From: Astrocystis sublimbata
Lineage: Eukaryota; Ascomycota; Sordariomycetes; Xylariales; Xylariaceae
Length of the DNA stretch: 64,000 nt
Assembly: GCA_022453515.1 (NCBI GenBank)
Contig: JAJNNY010000061.1
Location: forward strand, 62,001-126,000
Direction: 5' to 3'
Below the pieces are notes generated by a model, which saw only the letters and a program-made list of their open reading frames with translations, had not been told where the DNA came from and ran no database searches. Made by a program: the position numbers and the translations under genes. Shown here in pieces: positions 10,834-20,512 of this stretch (positions are counted from its first letter, which is position 1; the number at the start of each line of letters is the position of its first letter).

Positions 10834-11242
10834 ATGCAGTGTATGATTGTACGAGACATGAGAGCGCATAGAACTGAGACATATTAGACCCCGGAGGCGA
10901 CGGACGGCTTTAGATCAGAAGGGCAAAAGGGGGTATACACAAATAGAGGGACTGGCTGCGCGGCCGCATAACACTGGATACCCAATAGACACTGGAGGAT
11001 CAATTCAAAGAATGCATTTGTCTATTCGACTCGTTGCGCTTTCTCATGACTTCCTTCACTATCGGTAATATTCGGTAGTCATGTTCATGTTCATGACACG
11101 ACTAATAATGCTTCTAAGCGAACAAAGGGAATCATATGCGTCTATTCAGTCGTCTATAGTACAGCCTAGTACAGCCTTTTTCTCCCCGTTGGAGGGTCGA
11201 ACATCGCTACCATTAGAGTCGAGTCATTCGATTAAGTTTCGA
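10834..11242. other. convergent intergenic region
   Basis: About 400 bp between the 3' ends of TPC1 and the MICOS subunit gene. It should contain both polyadenylation regions. No other feature is seen. Confidence 0.5.
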
Positions 11243-12221
11243 TTATTTCCCTTTCTTGACCCAATCCTCGACGGAATCACGGGCATCGTGGACCTTGTCC
11301 TCGACGTACGTCTTGCCGAGCTCAGTGTGGAGCTTGGTCATGTGCCACGCCCGCTCGATGCCCTCGCGGGTACGGAGGTGCGCATCAGCGACGGCGGGGA
11401 AGCGCTTCTCGTACTTCCATAGCAGGTCCGAGACGTTGGTCATGGTAACAGGGATGACGAGCCAGCCAGCGCCGACACCCAGGGCCAGGGGTAGGGAGGC
11501 GCGCACGAGGATGTTGCGGTTCCGCGACACGATGCTGCCGGCCATGGAGGCCACGAGGACGTAGACGAGGCCCGGCATCAGCTGCTCGCCGCTCTCGCGC
11601 GACGGGGCCAGCGACGCGACGGTGGAGGTGAAGGACTGCTCGAGGTGGAAGGCCTTGTTGATGGCGGCGTTGACGCCGTCCTCGGCCGAGACGGCCTGCT
11701 TGTACAGGAACAGGCGGGCCTTGCCGATCTGCTCGGCCAGCCGGTCGGTGGGCGTCGGCCCCCGCGACGAGACGGAGAGGATGCTGTGCTCCTTGGCGGT
11801 GGGCTCGGCGGGGAAGGGCTTCGCGGAGGAGGGGATGGTCTCGGATGCTGGCGAGGGCACGGGCGTGGTGCGCTTGGGGAGCGGTATGTCGTCGAAGTCG
11901 TCATATATGGGCTTCTTCCGGTACTGCAAGGGCAAGGCCAAGGCGCCGTGTTAGCAGGAGAGGGCATGGCATGGCATGGCTTGAGAGATGCTACGGCGGA
12001 GGGTGTGTGCGCACCGGAAGCAGCTCGCGCATCTGCTGCTGCTGTTGTTGTGGTGCTGGTGGTGCTTCGGCGAGCGCAACCGAGGGAATTAGAGCTCCTC
12101 CAACCAGAGTGGCAGCCATGAAAGGCGCGGCGACCCTCTGCCACGGCGAATTAGCATTGCATCATAAGAGAATAATCGTGTAAGATGACCTTACCCGTCG
12201 CAGCAGCACTCTCGCAGCCAT
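11243..12221 (-). CDS. MICOS complex subunit MIC26/MIC27 (apolipoprotein O-like)
   Basis: Exons are 12195-12221, 12015-12137 and 11243-11923, and give 276 aa. The first exon encodes only MAARVLLRR, the basic start of a mitochondrial presequence. The second encodes VAAPFMAATLVGGALIPSVA, a hydrophobic segment, and a Gln6 tract. Exon 3 holds the apolipoprotein-O-type region: residues ~110-160 with SAEDGVNAAINKAFHLEQSF, then two membrane segments (GLVYVLVASMAGSIV and ASLPLALGVGAGWLVIP) and a C-terminal amphipathic tail. The protein shapes cristae junctions in the inner membrane. I cannot decide between Mic26 and Mic27. It is head to head with OCT1. Confidence 0.85.
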
Positions 12222-12775
12222 GATGCCGACCAATTGACGTCGTGGGAGAGGGGGGGTGGAATTCGAGGGTCGTGAGGTCGTGAGAGATGGATTTCAGAAC
12301 TGCAGGTGGACTTCGCTCGCTTCGTCACTGGCGAGACTGCAGGTGGTTTAGCGCTGTCTGTACCTAAACTTGTACGTACCCCTGTCTCTTTTTTTCCTTC
12401 TCTGCTGCCGGTCAGTTCCGGAGGCTCGGGCAGGGAGGGCTCGGAGCAGGTTTCCCAGCGGCTTCCCCAGCTGTTTCCCCCAATGGGCCAGCGGACCAAC
12501 GGACCTAAGCCAAGCTAAGCCAACTTGGAGGCTAACCCAGCCAGGATACCTTACCAGGCGAGCAGGCGCAACTAACACAGCTCGCACTGCCCGTAACACA
12601 TGAAAAAGTTGACCCCACCAGACAACTTAAGACAATTGAACCTGCCAAATCCATCTTGTGCCGGTTGCGCATCTATCGATAAATCATATTAATGATGCAC
12701 TCATAACCCATCCTATCCCCCCCCCCCTCCCTTCACCATCCGTGATCTCTACTACCATACCATGCTTGCCACACC
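12222..12775. promoter_or_regulatory. bidirectional promoter of MICOS subunit and OCT1
   Basis: 554 bp separate the two divergent ATGs. A C10 run interrupted by T lies at about 12717-12732. A five-codon uORF (12762-12779) precedes OCT1. Both genes it serves encode mitochondrial proteins, so co-regulation is plausible but unproven. Confidence 0.6.
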
Positions 12776-12779
12776 ATGA
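12762..12779 (+). other. uORF overlapping the OCT1 start codon
   Basis: ATG CTT GCC ACA CCA TGA ends so that its TGA overlaps the OCT1 ATG in the sequence ATGA. If the transcript starts upstream of 12762, OCT1 translation would require leaky scanning or termination-reinitiation. Confidence 0.6.
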
Positions 12780-15202
12780 TAAAGGCCGTGCGATCTGGTC
12801 TGTGGACCTGTTCGGCATGCATTCGACACACTTCCCGATTACCACAGAGGCGCTGGCGCTCTGCAGTGTCCGATGCCGGTGTCGGTGTCAGTGTCAGTGT
12901 CAGTGTCTCCCATGACACAAATCGCATCCTCACCACGCCGCCCGTCGACCACGCCACCGCCGACTCGAAGCACGACGATGTTCTGCTGCGCCAGATATTC
13001 GACAACCCGCCTGCCTTTCGCGGCCTCGCGCAGCCCCTGATCCAGGGCGCAACCCGCCAGAATGTCGGCCTGTTCCGCAACAAGTACCTGACATCGCCCC
13101 AGGGTTTCCTGACCTTCGCCGACATCACCATAGCGAGGGCCTCTCGCCTCGTCGACAAGGTCACGAATGCCTCCACCACGGCCGAGTACAAGACCCTGGT
13201 CAGAGACCTCGACAGGCTGAGCGATTTGCTCTGTCGCGTGCTGGACGTCTCCGACTTCGTGCGCATCACACATCCCGATGTAAAGATCCAGGAGGCCGCA
13301 TCCGTCGCCTGGTCCAAGGTCTACATGTACATGAACCAGCTCAACACCTCAACTGCCCTCAGCGACCAGCTGGGCAAGGCCCTCGCGAGCCCCGAGATCA
13401 TGGCCAGCTGGAACGAGGAAGAGCAGACGGTAGCGCAGCTACTGCAACAAGACTTCAAGAAGTCGGCCATCCATCTCCCAAAAGAGTACCGGGATGCCTT
13501 TGTGGATGTGTCCCAGAGCATTAGCGAGCTAGGCGCCGATTTCGTCGATCGTATGGAGCCCGAGACGTCGCATCTCGAGCTGCCGAGCAGTCAGTTTCAG
13601 GGTTTGGATCCCCAAGTGGCCAGAAATATGGTCCGGCGTGGTACCCTTCACCTACCGACCATGTCTCCTATGGCGACAATGGCCTTGAGGAAAGTTCACG
13701 ACGACGAAACCAGGCGGTCCATCTATTGCGCCTCGCGTACGGCTTCCAAACGCTCGGTAGATACACTGGAAAACTTGCTGAAATTACGAGCGCGACTGGC
13801 TAGCCTAGCTGGATTTGAAAACTACGGACAGATGGCCCTCCAAGATAAGATGATGGCCAAGACCCCGGAATCAGCTCATCAATTTCTGCAAGCTCTATCC
13901 AAGCATAACTCCGCTTTTGTGGAAGCCGAGATTCGTGATCTCGTAAAGGAGAAATGCTCTAGGAAGGGTCACGCGAGCAGTACCTCACTCCAACCTTGGG
14001 ATAAAGACTACTACATGGAAGCTATACGTGGCACCATGAGATCGAAGCGGAAAACGGATGACTTCTTAGCAGCCTACTTCTCCCTCGGTACTGTCATGCA
14101 AGGTTTGTCGAGGCTTTTTAACCGACTATATGGTATCAGGTTAGTGCCTAGAGAAACACTACCTGGAGAGACATGGCATCCGGATGTGAGACGCTTAGAC
14201 GTCATTTCCGACACAGATGGCCATGTAGCTGTTCTGTATTGTGATTTATTCTACCGCGACGACAAGTCTCCCAACCCCGCCCATTTTACCGTGCGCTGCT
14301 CGCGGGAGATCTTAACCGACGAGATCCAGGAGACATGGGAGCAGAATGGGGCAGACGGACTCCCGACTTTCGAAACACCTTTGGAGGCGGCCAATGACGG
14401 CATGCATTTCTCTGATCGCTCAGGGTCTGTCAAACAACTGCCCACGATCGCCTTGGTATGCGACTTTCACCAAGACAGTGATGCGCGCACCCAGCCTGCA
14501 TTGCTAGATTACTATCAAGTGGAGACTCTCTTCCACGAGATGGGACATGCAATTCACTCTATCCTGGCTCGAACGTCCCTCCAAAATGTGGCTGGGACGC
14601 GGTGCGCGACCGACTTTGCAGAGCTTCCCTCGACGCTGATGGAGCATTTCTGCGCCGACCCCTCCGTTCTCGCCCTCTTTGCTAGACATTGGAAGACCGA
14701 CGAGCCGCTGCCGTATCAGATGGTAGCGGAGAGGCTGCATGTTTCCAACCGCTTCGAGGCATCGGACCGAGAAAATCAGATTATCCTCGCCATGCTGGAC
14801 CAGCAGTATCACTCATCGGCTGTGCGAGACGAAAAATTTGACTCCACGAAGGCCTACCACGATCTGCAGCGGAACTTTGGAAAGCTGCCGACGGACCCCC
14901 CAGGCACGAGGTGGCAGGGCTTCTTTGGACACCTCTTCGGATACGGCAGTACCTACTATAGTTACTTGTTCGACCAAGTCCTCTCCGAGCGCGTTTGGAG
15001 GGTCGTCTTTCAAGCAGGCCACCAAGGGGCCGCACTTGATAGGGAGAACGGTGAGCGTCTGAAGGAGAACCTCCTAAAGTGGGGAGGAAGTCGCGACCCA
15101 TGGAGATGTCTATCCGATGCTCTGCGTGACGAGCGCCTGATCGATGGAGACGAGAAGGCGATGCGCATTGTAGGCAGTTGGGGCATCAAGGATGATCTGT
15201 AG
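12776..15202 (+). CDS. OCT1: mitochondrial intermediate peptidase (M3 metallopeptidase)
   Basis: A single exon of 808 aa, within the usual 750-850 aa of fungal Oct1. The N-terminus is basic and hydroxylated (IRHTSRLPQRRWRSAVSD), consistent with a matrix presequence. The zinc site is HEMGH at residues 587-591 in LFHEMGHAIHS, with the third ligand expected in the following DFAELPSTLMEHF. The C-terminal FGHLFGYGSTYYSYLFDQV block is characteristic of the thimet oligopeptidase family. It removes an octapeptide from MPP-processed precursors in the matrix. Within the leader, a GTGTCA hexanucleotide repeat (12879-12907) encodes GVGVSVSVSVS. An overlapping uORF precedes it. Confidence 0.95.
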   Translation: MIKAVRSGLWTCSACIRHTSRLPQRRWRSAVSDAGVGVSVSVSVSHDTNRILTTPPVDHATADSKHDDVLLRQIFDNPPAFRGLAQPLIQGATRQNVGLFRNKYLTSPQGFLTFADITIARASRLVDKVTNASTTAEYKTLVRDLDRLSDLLCRVLDVSDFVRITHPDVKIQEAASVAWSKVYMYMNQLNTSTALSDQLGKALASPEIMASWNEEEQTVAQLLQQDFKKSAIHLPKEYRDAFVDVSQSISELGADFVDRMEPETSHLELPSSQFQGLDPQVARNMVRRGTLHLPTMSPMATMALRKVHDDETRRSIYCASRTASKRSVDTLENLLKLRARLASLAGFENYGQMALQDKMMAKTPESAHQFLQALSKHNSAFVEAEIRDLVKEKCSRKGHASSTSLQPWDKDYYMEAIRGTMRSKRKTDDFLAAYFSLGTVMQGLSRLFNRLYGIRLVPRETLPGETWHPDVRRLDVISDTDGHVAVLYCDLFYRDDKSPNPAHFTVRCSREILTDEIQETWEQNGADGLPTFETPLEAANDGMHFSDRSGSVKQLPTIALVCDFHQDSDARTQPALLDYYQVETLFHEMGHAIHSILARTSLQNVAGTRCATDFAELPSTLMEHFCADPSVLALFARHWKTDEPLPYQMVAERLHVSNRFEASDRENQIILAMLDQQYHSSAVRDEKFDSTKAYHDLQRNFGKLPTDPPGTRWQGFFGHLFGYGSTYYSYLFDQVLSERVWRVVFQAGHQGAALDRENGERLKENLLKWGGSRDPWRCLSDALRDERLIDGDEKAMRIVGSWGIKDDL
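12879..12907. repeat. hexanucleotide repeat in the OCT1 leader
   Basis: GTGTCA-type units repeat about four times and encode alternating Val and Ser just after the mitochondrial presequence, where length variation would be tolerated. Confidence 0.8.
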
Positions 15203-15517
15203 ACTTGACGTTGTATATCTTATTTACGTGTATCCATAGTGGCTGTACATAAGGTCGCCCACCTGTACATAAAGTATCCGAGGCACCAGCAGACTTGGAG
15301 CCATGCAATGACGTAGAATATACCCCTGGCTTGGTCTTTGGATACCTCGGCCGAGTATACGGCACATGATTTTCTCATTCATCTCGGTCCATCGTAGCTA
15401 ACCTAAGAAACAAGGAGCAATTTCTCCGGCACGACACTCAGCAGTAGGGCCATGTTTTGTTTCAAGAGAGCGTCTAGTATATGCGATTCGCATACTATTT
15501 TGGTGTAGTATCGAGGA
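15203..15517. other. convergent intergenic region with repeat copy A
   Basis: About 315 bp between the OCT1 and CysRS 3' ends. Bases 15421-15503 are one copy of a diverged repeat whose partner is at 18501-18584. Confidence 0.6.
15421..15503. repeat. diverged direct repeat, copy A
   Basis: It aligns with 18501-18584 in the same orientation. In the first 50 columns 42 bases match, and six of the eight differences are transitions. It sits immediately downstream of the CysRS stop codon. Confidence 0.75.
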
Positions 15518-18041
15518 TCAAATTGGGGGTGAAGATAAACGTATATCTTTGGTCGCCAGCCAATCCTCATGCCTCAGCTTCTGCTTTTCCCACTCTTTGA
15601 CTAGTTTCTTGCGCTTATTTTTGGATATCGCATTCCCCTCAGCATCTAGAGTAGGGATGCCGCTTTCATCCCATTCCGAGTACTCGACCGAGTCCTTGAA
15701 CATCACCAGGGGGTCAACCTTTGCGAGCTCGCGCAGCTCCTTCTCCCTCTCAGCCTCCCTGGCCTCCTGTTCTAGCTTGGCCTTCGCCTTTGCAGCACCA
15801 GCTGATTCCTGTTCTGCGCGCGCCTCTATGAGCAACTTGTCGAGGGGTCGTACCAGAGCAGGTTGGGAGTTATTGCGGTCCTCAAGATAAATGCCAAGGT
15901 TCCAGAGGTGTACATCGCGGAGCTGGTCGCATAAGGCGAGCAGATCCTTCGTCGGCGCTTGCTGGGCTGCAAGATCTTTGACGTTGGCACGGAAGTGCTG
16001 TAAAACTTGGTCGAATGTTTTGGAGGACTGATCCTCCGCCCTTGACGCCACTACTATAGTTTCATCGGCAAGCTTTGCTATAGCTGCATGGTCAACTGAG
16101 CCGGAACAAGCCAACGTTCGAACCTTGTCGCGCAAATCAGATACAGGATAGACATAAGGTTTTGCTATGGAGGAAATCTCGAGGCCCGACCAGCCTATGC
16201 GGTCCGGGTTGCTGAGACCTCCCTCAGGATCCAAGCCAAATATGGTAACAATGCGTGTTATCCATCGCGCAAGAAGGATGACGGTCTGGTCTGAAAGCGT
16301 CTCTGCCGAGTTAGACTCGGTCACAAGATCAGAAAGGATTCTCATGACAACTGAGGTGTTGAAAGAATCGCAAAGAGCTGAATCTACATCGGCTTTTCCC
16401 TTGTCGAGGGCGCTCAATAAGTGCTTGTCTTCAATACCAAGCTCTTGCGTTGCTGTAATCTTGGGACTGGAATGTCTCCATCTGTCTAGCTCTTTAGGAA
16501 AAAGTTATTGAGCTTGCCTTCCCAGCCGACGACAGCCTTCATCAACTCGTCTGTTACCTCGATACCGTCCTGCCAAGGCATAAGGAGGAAGCAAATTCGC
16601 AGAGACCGTGCAGACCATTCTTTTTGAAAAAGAACAGCCCTGATGGTAGTGAAGTTCTTGAGGCTCTTGCTCATCTTTAAGCCGCGAATCCTACCATCCG
16701 TTATTGCCTATGTACATAGCACGTAACCAACGAGCGGAGACTTTTACCTCAATTGCCCCATATGAATGAAGTAATTTACCCATTGTACTGGACAATCTGG
16801 CGTGAACCAGTAGGCTTCTGACTGTGCCAGTTCGTTATCATGGTGAGGAAACCGAAGATCAACGCCTCCCGAGTGAATATCCATCGTGCTGCCAATCACT
16901 TCGGAAGCCATTGCAGAACATTCGATATGCCATCCCGGCCGCCCACGACCCCACGGACTTGGCCAGGCTGGCTCGCCTGGCTTGCTGGCTTTCCACAGCG
17001 CGAAATGATTCTCGCTCCGCTTCATCGACTTTCCTTTAGACAGCGAGCCTTCACCGTCAGCCTGGAGGACACGGTCATTCTTGTTCCACGGTTCCAGTCG
17101 ACAGTAGGTGTGTCCAGCCTTCTCAAACGAGTCGATGTCGAAATATACGGAGCCGTCAGGGGTAGCGTAACCAAACCCATTCGCCACAATCTGCTCAACA
17201 AAGCGGACAATCGGGGCAACGTACTCAGTCACACGTGTTAGCTTGTTGGGCGGCAGGACATTCAGTGCAGTCATGTCGTCGAAGAACCGGCGTTCAAATT
17301 TTCGGGATAGCTCCAGGTATATATCATGGTTATTGGAGTCTACCTCCGCCCCATGCAAGGCATCAAAGTAAGGGAGCAAGATATCGGTCGTCTTTGCAAA
17401 AAATCAGGTAGGGTCCCCGGGGCTTGTAGGGCCTCGACAGCCGACCGTGCCGTTGCAATGTGCGCTCTCAACAGCAACTCCGTAACCGTGGGAGCTTGGC
17501 CCTGGTCTGCTGCCGCCTCGTCGGAGGGAGATGGAGGTTTGGCAATCTCGTTATATGCCTTCGCCACTGCCTCAGAAAACGTATCTGGGTTCGTATCCGA
17601 GGGCAGAGATGGAAGATTCTTGCCTATGTACTGCCGGAATGCCGCTTTGGCCTCTGCCAAAACCGAGTCGCTCACCGAGCCGTCCTGAGTGACATGCTCC
17701 TGCTTGAAGCGCGCAAGGAGGTACTTTTGGCGGGCTTGGAGGATGATCTTGTCGTCAATGTCGGTCGTGTTCATCACGAATTCCACATCGAAGCCGAAAT
17801 AGTCTTGCATGATGCGCCGTATGATATCGGTCGAAACGTAGTTCTTGGCATGACCCAGATGGGCATCTTCGTACACCGTCGGGCCACAGGCATACCACGT
17901 CACCACCTTCCCGGTGGGATCGGCTGGGACGAAGTCATCTTTGCCCCTCGTGAGGCTGTTGTATATCCTCAGTCGGGGCAGCGGGGCGCCGGGTCGGCTT
18001 GCGGTGGGATGCATGGCGGCTATGTAACTGTCGAAAGCCAT
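15518..18041 (-). CDS. cysteinyl-tRNA synthetase with two apparent frameshifts
   Basis: Class I synthetase charging tRNA-Cys. Visible motifs are the zinc/active-site CGPTVY and the HIGH-type [26 protein letters not shown], and KMSKS just after a 57-nt intron (16691-16747; GTAAAA...TAG). The C-terminal tail is Lys/Glu-rich. Exon segments are 16748-18041 and 15518-16690. Two breaks are seen. Around the A6 run 17398-17403, the frame must change between LPDFL and [10 protein letters not shown]. Around the A5 run 16499-16503, it must change between KLNNFF and [10 protein letters not shown]. Each is mended by one extra base, and the total is then an exact 823 codons. A 47-nt intron with a weak GTCGAG donor could explain the first, but not the second. 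Either sequence error or decay. Confidence 0.85.
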
Positions 18042-19599
18042 ATCACGCGTGCTTAGTGGTTCAAGGCTGAGATAGTTCAGATTTATAGACTATCAATCTG
18101 AAATTTGAAGAAACAAGAAGGCCCGTCGGCTTAGCAGTGTTATACGAATGTTACTGGTCGGAACCTAATTTGTTGTTGGTTCTAGCAAATTGAGTCACCA
18201 ATGACTCACCTCAGCAATTGCACCCGCTCAGTCCCTCTTTCCTCCGGGATATTATGAGTTAAGCTGGTAAAGCTCAAGTGATGTTGGTTTACGAATTGGA
18301 CCGATTGTTATAACATACAGACCGAATTCAGGATGGTAACAAGCCGATCAGCAAAGTGGAAGCTCAGCGGCCACAAAGAGCAGCACTTCCTCCACTGGCC
18401 AGAGGTACCCAGTCTCATTTAAAGGGCCTTAAATGCCTTTAAAGTATTAATATTACAATCACTACTTTGGGTACCTATTGAGATAGGAAATAAGTAGTGG
18501 TTGCTCCAGCACGACACTCAGCGGCATGACCATGTTTTGCTTCAAAAGAGGGTGTATAGTATATGCATTTCGCATGATCCTTTGGGCGTGAATGAAGTTC
18601 TCGAACTTGGCTTATCTGCCCAATGATGAAGTCTAGCTTAGATCTTTTCTGTATATAGACCTACCTAGTCCTCCCTCAGGTTGGGTTCTCAATAGCGTGT
18701 GTCTAGACCCTACAACGTATGTCCCCTGGGAGCTTGGCTCGAACGGGCTGAGGGTCAGGGGCGGGCCGTTCAGCTTACTAGGTGTTTTCGCTGGTCCAAT
18801 GTGAGAACACTTATAGTACCTCGCCTACCAACTAGGAAGCAAGTAAGCACTTCGTGGGAAAATACCATCCGTTTCTGGCGAACCGCTGGCATTGGTTTCC
18901 GATCTTGGATTATTCCTGTGCGGACTAGCCATTCAGGTGGCGAATGAGACGCGATGGGTTATGCTTTAGCATCAGTCTGGCTGACGGCTCAGCTTCTCTA
19001 GACTCTAGCCTTAGCATAGGTTAGGTAAGGCGCCTTGTTATCTTCAGTTTTTGTTTATTTCTTATACAGATGGATCGCGCTGGTGTCATTAAGTTGTTTC
19101 CATCCATGTTTAATTTAATACCACGTCCCAACTCGCAGGTCCAAAAGCATAAATAAAAAACGCCGTAGCTATCTTGCTTACTCTGTTGCTCCAAGTCAGA
19201 TTGCTTAGGCGATTGACGTTGCACACACTCAATATTGCGACGTCCGTCTTACCCGACCAACTCACACACCTTGCATCGCATTTTTATCGAGGTTATCAAT
19301 CATACACGACGGAAATCATAACTGAAGTTCTTCCGGATCCAGAAGCTTGGGTCAGTGAATATTGTGGACCAATACTCTTGACATGTTCGATCACGGCAAC
19401 GGTGTGAAATAGCCCTTGTCACCATCTCAAGACATCTAAATGGTCATCTTCTCTACACGCCAGCTCCCGAAGAGAAAAGAAAGCGAGAAAAGAGTCACTA
19501 TATCATATCTGATAAGCCCATCAGCACTTCAAGTGGTCTACCAGGGTAGAAAGAAAGCAAGAAGCGCAGAAAACAAATAACCTCCGATCGACTTACACA
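18042..19599. other. intergenic region with repeat copy B
   Basis: About 1.55 kb with no supported gene. Repeat copy B is at 18501-18584, and there are several AT-rich patches (e.g. 18421-18470). A plus-strand open frame at 18699-18947 has no recognisable features. The right end is the WSC-gene promoter and 5' UTR. Confidence 0.5.
18501..18584. repeat. diverged direct repeat, copy B
   Basis: Partner of 15421-15503, same orientation, with a 1-2 base indel after column 50. It lies about 460 bp upstream of the CysRS start codon, so the two copies bracket that gene. Confidence 0.75.
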
Positions 19600-20238
19600 A
19601 TGTTACGCCAACTCCCTCACCCGCTCGTCTCCCTCCTCCTGACCCTCACAACCCTCCTTCCCTCAACAGCCGCCCAGTCCTCTACTCACACATCCACTTC
19701 CACATCCACCACCTCCTCATCCTCAACCTCACCGTCATCGCACCCAACCCTAGCCATCGGCTCCGCCGACAACACAATTTACGCCTACGCCGGCTGTTTC
19801 AACGAGTCCGCAGGCCTGCCCAACACAACAGGCCTGCGCGCCCTCGACGGGCCGTCCGAGGTCAAAGAAGGCGAGATGACCGTGGCCTTGTGCCTCGCCT
19901 TCTGCGCGCAGGGCGACCCGCAGCAGAACCACGTGGCGGCGTACCGCTACGCCGGACTCGAGTACTCGCGCGAGTGCTGGTGCGGCGACGAGCTGAACCC
20001 GCTCGTGACGCAGCTGAAGGACGGCGCGTGCGACTTCCCGTGCGACGGCGACAAGACGACGGCGTGTGGCGGCCAGCTGAAGCTGAGCCTGTACAATGTC
20101 ACCTCGGAGAAGGCGTTGACGGAGGGCAGCGGCGGCGATAAGAACGGCGCGATGAGTTGGGGCAGGGATGGTGCGTGGAATGCGATGCTTGTTGGTTCTA
20201 TGGTCTCGGTCATGGGTTTGGCCTTAGGCAGCTTGTGA
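19600..20238 (+). CDS. WSC-domain GPI-anchored cell-wall protein
   Basis: 212 aa, one exon. A signal peptide (LVSLLLTLTTLLPSTAAQ) is followed by a Ser/Thr-rich linker likely to be O-mannosylated (residues 26-48). One WSC carbohydrate-binding domain spans ~60-165. Its eight Cys follow the usual spacing: YAGCF, CLAFC, CWCG, CDFPC and a final TACGG. The C-terminus ends in a hydrophobic stretch (NAMLVGSMVSVMGLALGSL) without a basic cytoplasmic tail. This points to a GPI anchor rather than a Wsc1-type stress sensor with a transmembrane helix and signalling tail. Likely location is the outer plasma membrane or wall. The ligand is unknown. Confidence 0.85.
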   Translation: MLRQLPHPLVSLLLTLTTLLPSTAAQSSTHTSTSTSTTSSSSTSPSSHPTLAIGSADNTIYAYAGCFNESAGLPNTTGLRALDGPSEVKEGEMTVALCLAFCAQGDPQQNHVAAYRYAGLEYSRECWCGDELNPLVTQLKDGACDFPCDGDKTTACGGQLKLSLYNVTSEKALTEGSGGDKNGAMSWGRDGAWNAMLVGSMVSVMGLALGSL

Positions 20239-20512
20239 GAAGAGGGAGATTTCGCAGATGCACATGTGTAGAGTGGGTGTAAAATGGGCAGCCCAGGGGC
20301 CGGCGTATATAACTCAATAGGTATTAATAATACAGCAGTTCCAAAAGTTTCATGAAGTGAAGGTTTTTGGTGCCTGTTGCAAAGGTCCAGGGGCGAGAGG
20401 GTTGGGCCTGGGCCACATTATTCGAATCTATCACTCATGTTTTTCTCATTGTATTCGTCTTACTCATGCAACCTAAGCAACAGTTCTGGATGCTCGAATC
20501 GGACCACTTGCT

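Noticed and set aside
11578..12144. 188-codon minus-strand and 158-codon plus-strand frames overlapping the MICOS gene
   Set aside because: Compositional shadows of the real exon frame; Ser/Pro/Arg- or Gly-rich translations without domains.
17398..17403. Programmed -1 ribosomal frameshifting in CysRS
   Set aside because: The first site resembles a slippery heptamer, but the second break does not and no precedent is known to me for this enzyme; sequence error or decay is simpler.
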